The notes beneath the pieces were generated by a model, which saw nothing but the letters and a program-made list of their open reading frames with translations, was not told where the DNA came from and made no database searches. Of a stretch of DNA of 64,000 bases, positions 58,598-64,000 are shown in pieces. The position numbers were made by a program, and so were the translations under genes. This stretch comes from Actinomycetospora chiangmaiensis DSM 45062. GTDB taxonomy: Bacteria; Actinomycetota; Actinomycetes; Mycobacteriales; Pseudonocardiaceae. The DNA lies in assembly GCF_000379625.1 (NCBI RefSeq), contig NZ_KB903229.1, positions 10,025 to 74,024 of the forward strand, given 5' to 3'. Numbering within the stretch: position 1 is the first letter of the stretch; the number at the start of each line of letters is the position of its first letter.

Positions 58598-59052
58598 CGA
58601 GCCCGACCGCGCGCCTCGCGCAGCTCGGTGTCGAGCTGCCGCCCGTAGCCCCGCCGAAGGGGATCTACGTGCCCGCCAAACGGGTCGGGGCGCAGGTCTG
58701 GACCTCCGGGCAGCTGCCGCTGATCGGCGGCGAGCTGCCGGCGACGGGGCTCGTCGGCGCGGAGGTGTCGGTCGACGACGCCGCGGCCTACGCGCGGATC
58801 GCCGCCCTCAACGCGCTGGCGGCCATCGACGCACTCGTGGGCCTGGACGCGGTCGCCTCGGTCGCCAAGATCGTGGGCTTCGTGGCGTCCGCGCCGGGGT
58901 TCGGCGGCCAGCCCCAGGTGGTGAACGGCGCGTCGGAGCTGATGGGTCAGGTGTTCGGCCCGGCGGGCGAACACGCCCGCTCGGCGATCGGGGTGGCGGC
59001 GCTGCCGCTGGGAGCCCCCGTCGAGGTTGAGGTCGTCGTCGACCTCGCGTGA
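58594..59052 (+). CDS. RidA/YjgF family protein
   Basis: A 152-residue RidA-superfamily protein, positional orthologue of Rv3678c. It has RLAQLGVELPPVAPPKGIYVPAKRVGAQVWTSGQLPL, a long helix insertion relative to E. coli RidA, and HARSAIGVAALPLGAPVEVEVV, in which the Arg corresponds to the substrate-carboxylate Arg of RidA. It may deaminate enamine/imine intermediates, though this longer subgroup is not well characterised. The GTG at 58594 overlaps the preceding stop. Confidence 0.9.
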   Translation: MTSPTARLAQLGVELPPVAPPKGIYVPAKRVGAQVWTSGQLPLIGGELPATGLVGAEVSVDDAAAYARIAALNALAAIDALVGLDAVASVAKIVGFVASAPGFGGQPQVVNGASELMGQVFGPAGEHARSAIGVAALPLGAPVEVEVVVDLA

Positions 59053-59103
59053 GCTGCGCAGGACGAGTGCCGCGGACCCGCCGCGGCGGTGAGGGGTACG
59101 GAC

Positions 59104-59808
59104 GTGGCGAGCACGGGCTCGAACGCAACGGACACGACGGACACCGCCCACGGCGGGTCCGGCTCCCGCGCGTGCCACGACCTGCTGGTCGCCCTCGCCG
59201 GTCGGGTGCCCGACACCGCGCTCTGGCGCCTGCGGGACTGGCTCTCGGCGGGAGCGGGCACGGCGCTGCGCACGGCCGTGCCGCGCACCCTGCTGCGCCA
59301 CCGCGTCGGGGTGACCGACGCCGAGCGCGACCTGCTCCGTGAGGCGGTCGCGGCCTGGCGCGGGTCGGCGCGGCTGGTCGACGCCGTGCTGCACGTCGAC
59401 GCCGCCCCCGAGCCCGCCCCGGTCTTCGGCGAGCCCGGTGCCGCGCCGTGGGACGCCGCCGACCTGGTGCTGCGGGCCGTGGTGCCCGCCACGGGCGACG
59501 TCGGTGAGGTCCGCCGGGCGTGGCGCGCCGGGTCGCGTGTGGTGCTCGTCAGCGCTGCCGGGGACCTCGCCGCGCTGACCGGGATCGTGCAGCGGACGCT
59601 GCGCGCCCACGGTGACGCCGCCCCGTGCGTGGAGGTCATCGGCGCGGGCACCCTGACGACGGGCTACCACCGCGCGGCGCTCGCCGCGTCGGACGTCCTC
59701 TGGCGGGCCGATGCCCCCACGGCCGCCGACGCCCCCGATCACGCACGACTGCCGGATCCGCGCTCCGGTGTCGTGTCGTCACCCCCGGAGCTGGTGCGTC
59801 ATGGCTGA
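59104..59808 (+). CDS. Unknown protein, first of a paralogous pair
   Basis: A 234-residue protein I do not recognise. Its core (about 18-200) shares a residue pattern with the next gene: DLLVALAGRVPDTALWRLRDWL, GVTDAERDLLREAV, VEVIGAGTLTTGYHRAALAASDVLWRAD. No transmembrane segment or catalytic motif is visible; composition is Ala/Arg/Asp-rich. The GTG at 59104 follows GAGGGG (a GTG at 59089 is possible). Its stop overlaps the next ATG by 8 bp, so the pair is translationally coupled, downstream of ridA. A complex between the two proteins is plausible (inference). Confidence 0.75.
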   Translation: MASTGSNATDTTDTAHGGSGSRACHDLLVALAGRVPDTALWRLRDWLSAGAGTALRTAVPRTLLRHRVGVTDAERDLLREAVAAWRGSARLVDAVLHVDAAPEPAPVFGEPGAAPWDAADLVLRAVVPATGDVGEVRRAWRAGSRVVLVSAAGDLAALTGIVQRTLRAHGDAAPCVEVIGAGTLTTGYHRAALAASDVLWRADAPTAADAPDHARLPDPRSGVVSSPPELVRHG

Positions 59809-62293
59809 GGCCGGAGTCCCGCATCCCGACGGGCCGCGGCAGGAGCCGCACACGCCCGACGTGCCCGATCGGCCCGTGCGGGCCCGCGGCGGTCGCGACC
59901 CGGTGGCGCTCGCCGCGTGGCGCCGGGTCGCCGAGCAGCGGCGGCGCTCCACCGGCGGCGAGGACCCCGGCGCCGTGGCACAGCCCGAGCCCGTGCCCGG
60001 TGCCGAGCCCGATCTCGAGCCCGTCACCGGGCTCGCCCCGCCCGCCGACGTCGCGGAGCCGGCGCACGTGGAGGTCCCGGAACCGGCCCTGCCCGTCCGC
60101 TCGCGTCCCCTCGACGCCGCGCTGCGCGATCCCGCGGGCGACTCCCCGCGGGACGGCGTACCGGGCCGCGGGGCCGAGGTGGTCGGGTCGCCCGCCGCCC
60201 GTCCCGACGACGGCCCGCCCGCGCCGGGTCGGCTGCACGAGGTGCTGCTCGGGCTCGCCGGGCGGATCGACGACGACGCGCTCACCGCGGTCCGCGAGAT
60301 GGTGGCGGCCGAGGACGACGCCGAGGCCGCGGAGCTCCTCGGCGGCTGCCTGCTCGCCGACGAGGTCGGCCTGAGCCCCGACGAGCGCGGCGTCCTCGCT
60401 CCCTGGTTCGCCACCGCCCGCGTCGACCCCGACCTGCTCGCCGGGCTCCCCGTCGACCCCGACGCCCTGCGCCGCTCGGGGCACCGCTTCGTCCCGACGA
60501 CGGCGGGGGTGGCACCCGCCGCCCCGCTCGCGCGGGCCGCCCGACGGCTCTCCGGCGTGGTCTCGGTGCGCGAGAGCTGGCGGGTCACCCCGGCCGGCGC
60601 CGCGCCCGGCCCCATCCCGCACCGCGTGGTGCTCGTGGAGACCGCCGAGCCCGACGACTGCGACCACGTGGTCCACCACCTCGCCCACGCCGCCCGCGGT
60701 CTCGGCGGCACCTCCGTCGAGGTGTTCGCCGCAGGTGTCGCGCTGCCCGCCTACCACCGCGACGCCCTCGCCGCGGCCCGGCCGCTGACCGCCGACCCGC
60801 TGCCCACGCGCGTCGCCGACAGTGCCCTGGACTCCGGCCGGGACGTCGTGCGGGAGGACGGCGAGACGTGGCGCACCGTCGCCGACGCGGGGACGGCGCA
60901 CGTCGCCCCGCAGGCCCCGGTGCTGGACGGCGGGGCACCCGTCGACGTCCCGCCGGCCGCGCCGCCCCGGGCGCCCTCGCCGGAGCCCACGTCGGACCGC
61001 TCGTCGGAGCCCGAGCCGGAGCCCGAGAGTGCCGACAGCGTCGAGGATTTCGCTGTCGAGCCGGAGCCGACCGGGGCGGGGCCCACCTCGATCGACGACG
61101 ACCTGTCGCTCACCGCCCGCCGCATCGCCGCGCTCTGGGCCCGCCCGGCGCCCGAGGACTTCGCGGCGCCGTTGCCCGCGGAGTCGCTCGAGCAGACGCA
61201 GCTCGAGCCCGACGCCGAGCCCGACGCCGGGTCGGTGCCGGTCGGGCTGCCGCCGACGGACGACCGGCAGCACGGAGCTGACGACGAGGACGACGAGGCC
61301 GGGGACGTCGTCGACGGCCCGGTCGGCCGGCACGGCCGACCGGCAGCGATCGCCCCGGGCACCGACGCCGTCGCCCGGCCGCAGCCCAGCCCGGCGCCCC
61401 GGCTCAACGGTCACCACCTCGGCGACCACCCCGCCGCGGAGGAGGCCGACCCGGGGGCGCCGACGCCGCCCGACGGTACGGCGATCGACCTCGAGGACGA
61501 CGCGGCCCAGGTCCAGCGCGCCCGGCACAGTCGGGGCCGGGCCGAGGCCGACCCGCCCGCCCGCTTCGGGCACGACGCCCGCTACGGCGCCGGTCCCGGC
61601 CCCGCGTGGCCCGGCGCCCCCGTGACGGGTGACGGGCCCGGGTCGGACGCGGTGTTCACCTCCCCGGTGGAGATCGGTGAGGAGCCGGTGACGCTCGGAA
61701 CGAACGGGCACCGCCACGACGCGGTGCCCGTGATCCCGCCGGAGCCCGACGAGCCTGCGACCGGCCCGATCAGCTGGGCCGCCGCCCCCCGCCCCGGGCG
61801 TGTCCCGGCGGACGACGCCCCGCCGGTGCGCCCCGTCGGCGACGTCGCCCCGCCGGTGCGGCCCGTCGGCGACGTCGCCCCGCCCTGGGCCGCGGCCGAC
61901 GGCGCGGGCTGGGCGCAGGAGCAGGCCACGTGGCCGTCGCCCGCCCCGGTGCCGCCGGGGTACCGGCCGCCGCACGAGCCCCCGGCCGCCCCGTCGGAGC
62001 CGGAGACCACCGGGAGCTGGGCGCCCGACACCGACGACTCGGTCGCGCAGCTCTCCGACCGCGAGCGCGAGCTGCTGGCCCGGCTGCACGAGGAGCTGGC
62101 CCAGCGTGAGCGCGCCGAGGGCGCCGACCCGTTCGCGGGCCCGTCCGGGCGGCCGCAGCCACCCCAGCCGCCCCAGGCACCGCAGCCCCCACGCTCGGCC
62201 GGTCCGCCTCCGGAGCGGCGCAACGGCCAGGGCCCGCCGCACGGCCGCACCAACGGGCACGGCCTGCCCGGCGGACCCGACCCGTCGTCCTGA
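59801..62293 (+). CDS. Large, mostly disordered protein, second of a paralogous pair
   Basis: An 830-residue acidic, Pro/Asp/Glu-rich protein of unknown function. Residues about 145-335 form the only clearly folded part and resemble the preceding protein (LHEVLLGLAGRIDDDALTAVREMV, GLSPDERGVLAPWF, TSVEVFAAGVALPAYHRDALAAARPLTAD). A second short conserved-looking block, LSLTARRIAALWARP, is near 450, and a C-terminal helix SDRERELLARLHEELAQRE lies near 765-785. The rest is low complexity, including a tandem VRPVGDVAPP duplication. No signal or membrane segment. It lies between ridA and the metallo-beta-lactamase-fold gene, a place where M. tuberculosis lacks an equivalent (from memory). Confidence 0.75.
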   Translation: MAEAGVPHPDGPRQEPHTPDVPDRPVRARGGRDPVALAAWRRVAEQRRRSTGGEDPGAVAQPEPVPGAEPDLEPVTGLAPPADVAEPAHVEVPEPALPVRSRPLDAALRDPAGDSPRDGVPGRGAEVVGSPAARPDDGPPAPGRLHEVLLGLAGRIDDDALTAVREMVAAEDDAEAAELLGGCLLADEVGLSPDERGVLAPWFATARVDPDLLAGLPVDPDALRRSGHRFVPTTAGVAPAAPLARAARRLSGVVSVRESWRVTPAGAAPGPIPHRVVLVETAEPDDCDHVVHHLAHAARGLGGTSVEVFAAGVALPAYHRDALAAARPLTADPLPTRVADSALDSGRDVVREDGETWRTVADAGTAHVAPQAPVLDGGAPVDVPPAAPPRAPSPEPTSDRSSEPEPEPESADSVEDFAVEPEPTGAGPTSIDDDLSLTARRIAALWARPAPEDFAAPLPAESLEQTQLEPDAEPDAGSVPVGLPPTDDRQHGADDEDDEAGDVVDGPVGRHGRPAAIAPGTDAVARPQPSPAPRLNGHHLGDHPAAEEADPGAPTPPDGTAIDLEDDAAQVQRARHSRGRAEADPPARFGHDARYGAGPGPAWPGAPVTGDGPGSDAVFTSPVEIGEEPVTLGTNGHRHDAVPVIPPEPDEPATGPISWAAAPRPGRVPADDAPPVRPVGDVAPPVRPVGDVAPPWAAADGAGWAQEQATWPSPAPVPPGYRPPHEPPAAPSEPETTGSWAPDTDDSVAQLSDRERELLARLHEELAQRERAEGADPFAGPSGRPQPPQPPQAPQPPRSAGPPPERRNGQGPPHGRTNGHGLPGGPDPSS

Positions 62294-62327
62294 GCCGGGG
62301 GACGCCCGTGCCTCTAGGGTCGCCGAC

Positions 62328-63113
62328 GTGTCCGACACGCACCCGGCGTACGAGGTCCTGCGTCCCGTGACCACGGCGGCGGGGGTGGTCCTCGCCGACA
62401 ACCCTTCCGGCATGACCCTGGACGGCACCAACAGCTGGGTCCTCCGGGCGCCGGGGAACCACGGGTGCGTGGTCGTCGACCCCGGGCCGGACGACCCGCA
62501 CCACCTCGGGCGGCTCCGCGAGCACGGGCCGGTGGAGTTGGTCCTGCTGACCCACCACCACCTCGACCACTCCGAGGCGGCGCGCACGTTCGCGGAACAG
62601 ACGGGGGCCCCGGTGCGCGCGCTGGACCCGACGCTGTGTCTCGGGGCCGAGGGGCTGGGCGCGGGGGAGACGGTCGGTGCGGCGGGCCTGGACATCCGGG
62701 TGGTCGCGACGCCGGGCCACACCCGGGACTCGCTGTGCTTCGTCGTCGACGGCGACGGGTCCGTCCTCACCGGCGACACCGTGCTCGGTCGGGGCACGAC
62801 CGTCCTGGGCGACCACCACGGGGCGCTCGGCGACTACCTGCGCTCCCTCGACCGCCTCGCCGCCCTCCCGGCCGGCACCACCCTGCTGCCCGGGCACGGC
62901 CCGGATCTCCCGGACGCGCCGCGGACCGCGCGGGAGTACCTGGCCCACCGCGAGCAGCGGCTGGAGCAGGTCCGGGCGGCCCTGCGGCAGCTGCCGGCGG
63001 ATCCGGAGCCGCGTCAGGTCGTCGAGATCGTGTACGCGGACGTCGACGAGTCGCTGTGGCCCGCCGCCGACATCTCGGTCGCCGCGCAGCTGGCGTACCT
63101 GCGGGGCGCCTGA
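62328..63113 (+). CDS. Metallo-beta-lactamase-fold hydrolase
   Basis: A 261-residue MBL-fold enzyme, positional orthologue of Rv3677c. The metal motif is LLTHHHLDHSEAA (His76, His78, Asp80, His81), followed by TPGHTRDSLCF and VLTGDTVLG, with the last His in LLPGHGPDL. The C-terminal helices (YLAHREQRLEQVRAAL and WPAADISVAAQLAYL) match the lactamase-B2/RNase-like extension. It is probably a thioesterase or glyoxalase II-type hydrolase; substrate unknown. The GTG at 62328 is the start. It converges on crp with a 40-nt palindrome between. Confidence 0.9.
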   Translation: MSDTHPAYEVLRPVTTAAGVVLADNPSGMTLDGTNSWVLRAPGNHGCVVVDPGPDDPHHLGRLREHGPVELVLLTHHHLDHSEAARTFAEQTGAPVRALDPTLCLGAEGLGAGETVGAAGLDIRVVATPGHTRDSLCFVVDGDGSVLTGDTVLGRGTTVLGDHHGALGDYLRSLDRLAALPAGTTLLPGHGPDLPDAPRTAREYLAHREQRLEQVRAALRQLPADPEPRQVVEIVYADVDESLWPAADISVAAQLAYLRGA

Positions 63114-63119
63114 CGGCCC

Positions 63120-63159
63120 GTGAGTCCTTCTCCGTGCCCTGGCACGGAGATGGACTCAC
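63120..63159. terminator. 40-nt palindrome at MBL/crp convergent ends
   Basis: Arms of 19 nt (GTGAGTCCTTCTCCGTGCC and complement with one mismatch) with a CT centre. Closely related in length, ends and core to the palindrome at 25357-25396. Confidence 0.8.
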
Positions 63160-63168
63160 AGGGCGACG

Positions 63169-63843
63169 TCACCGGGCGCGGCGCGCCAGACGGTCCGGCT
63201 CGAGGATGAGGACGCTCTTGCCCTCGAGGCGCAGCCAGCCGCGGGCGGCGAAGTCGGCGAGGGCCTTGTTGACCGTCTCGCGCGAGGCGCCGACGAGCTG
63301 GGCGATCTCCTCCTGCGTCAGGTCGTGCGTGACGCGGAGCAGGCCGGCCTCCTGGGAGCCGAAGCGCTGGGCGAGCTGCAGCAGCGCCTTCGCCACCCGG
63401 CCGGGGACGTCGGTGAAGATCAGGTCCGCGAGGAGGTTGTTCGTCCGCCGCAGGCGGCGGGCGACGACCCGCAGCAGCTGCTCGGCGATCTCCGGGCGCT
63501 GCGCGATCCACTCCTTGAGCGCGGTGCGGTCCATCGAGTAGGCGCGGACGTCGGTGACGCACGTGGCCGTCGACGTCCGGGGGCCGGGGTCGAAGATGGA
63601 CAGCTCGCCGAACATGTCGGACGGGCCGAAGATCGACAGCAGGTTCTCGCGCCCGTCCGGCGAGCGGCGGCCGATCTTGACCTTGCCGCTCTGCACGATG
63701 AACAGGCGATCGCCGGGCTCACCCTCGTTGAAGATGACGGTGCCCCGCGGGAACTCGACGCGATCGAGCGACTCCGTCAACACCTCGATGGCGGCCGGAT
63801 CCACTCCCTGGAAGATCCCTGCCCGCGCCAGTACCTCGTCCAC
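63169..63843 (-). CDS. crp: Crp/Fnr family regulator (Crp/GlxR type)
   Basis: A 224-residue cAMP-receptor-type global regulator, positional orthologue of Rv3676 and related to GlxR. The N-terminal cyclic-nucleotide domain has [26 protein letters not shown] and [22 protein letters not shown] (phosphate-binding FGELS...RTSTA). The C-terminal winged helix has [32 protein letters not shown] 63843 follows GAGGAG and gives a length equal to GlxR-type proteins. A Crp-like half-palindrome at 63912-63927 suggests autoregulation. Confidence 0.95.
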   Translation of the reverse strand: MDEVLARAGIFQGVDPAAIEVLTESLDRVEFPRGTVIFNEGEPGDRLFIVQSGKVKIGRRSPDGRENLLSIFGPSDMFGELSIFDPGPRTSTATCVTDVRAYSMDRTALKEWIAQRPEIAEQLLRVVARRLRRTNNLLADLIFTDVPGRVAKALLQLAQRFGSQEAGLLRVTHDLTQEEIAQLVGASRETVNKALADFAARGWLRLEGKSVLILEPDRLARRAR

Positions 63844-63911
63844 CGTCGTCCGCTCCTCGCCGACTCTTGAGACCCCCACGGGCCCGGGCATCCTGCACCC
63901 GAGGACTCCGT

Positions 63912-63927
63912 TGTGTCACCAGTCACG
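63912..63927. promoter_or_regulatory. Crp-type binding site upstream of crp
   Basis: TGTGTCACCAGTCACG matches TGTGA-N6-TCACA with two mismatches, about 70 bp upstream of the crp start and next to a TAGACT -10-like element (minus strand, 63942-63937). It is consistent with negative or positive autoregulation as known for GlxR/Crp genes. Confidence 0.5.
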
Positions 63928-64000
63928 TCTGCCGCAAGTCTAATCGCGTGCATGGTCATGATCACGCAGCACGCGGCCGACGATCCCCGGATCTAGCCCT

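Overview
The window is a contiguous piece of chromosome from a very high-GC actinomycete. WhiB, a SigK/RskA-type sigma and anti-sigma pair, Ku with a lysine-rich tail, actinobacterial LeuA, LmeA, a Crp/GlxR regulator and several gene orders shared with Mycobacterium tuberculosis all support this. Pseudonocardiaceae is the best guess (inference; the genus cannot be fixed from sequence reading alone). I see no transposase, integrase, prophage or CRISPR array. Most of the window is core genome with compact operons, many GTG starts and 4-nt GTGA overlaps.

Layout. 0.3-5.8 kb: glycosyltransferase, secreted beta-propeller lipoprotein, DJ-1/PfpI protein, CopZ-like protein, ku and a divergent ligase-like gene. 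5.8-9.4 kb: tyrA, an M20 amidohydrolase, a tadA-associated gene, tadA and tRNA-Ser(CGA). 9.5-14.9 kb: an orphan mftD-like gene, sigK and its anti-sigma factor, a ligase-like/histidine-kinase fusion and a chaplin-like secreted peptide. 15.2-19.6 kb: DUF429 protein, Gfo/Idh/MocA oxidoreductase, LmeA-like protein, acyl-CoA dehydrogenase and TetR. 19.7-25.4 kb: tRNA-Ser(GGA), SRP RNA, dnaX, S9 peptidase, ybaB and recR. 25.4-30.3 kb: leuA with a leucine-rich leader peptide, a small membrane protein, ask and asd. 30.4-36.8 kb: catalase, Dps, a TetR-controlled NAD-binding protein, HpcH-type aldolase and a second S9 peptidase. 36.9-42.5 kb: a giant single-chain acyl-CoA carboxylase. 42.5-51.6 kb: alpha/beta hydrolase and HxlR, enoyl-CoA hydratase, plsC/plsB, alcohol dehydrogenase, GH18-like and proline-rich membrane proteins. 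51.8-64 kb: tRNA-Pro, metallophosphoesterase, ponA2, whiB4, two ArsA-like ATPases, DUF4177, RidA, two unknown paralogues, a metallo-beta-lactamase-fold protein and crp. This last block follows the order of M. tuberculosis Rv3683 to Rv3676.

The strongest candidate for something undescribed is a pair of LigD-type ligase-domain proteins that have both lost the catalytic lysine. One lies head-to-head with ku. The other is fused to a LytS-type histidine kinase downstream of a sigma/anti-sigma pair. Both carry WSG where active ligases have WDG, so they look like one family of pseudo-ligases, perhaps DNA-end or nucleotide sensors (inference).

The other main signals are non-coding. A 14-mer (TTCCCGACGACGGG) recurs in both strands, in intergenic DNA and in more than one reading frame. 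Two families of large palindromes (40 nt and about 52-60 nt) sit at the ends of convergent genes. There are also a leuA attenuation leader and several clear operators in divergent promoters.
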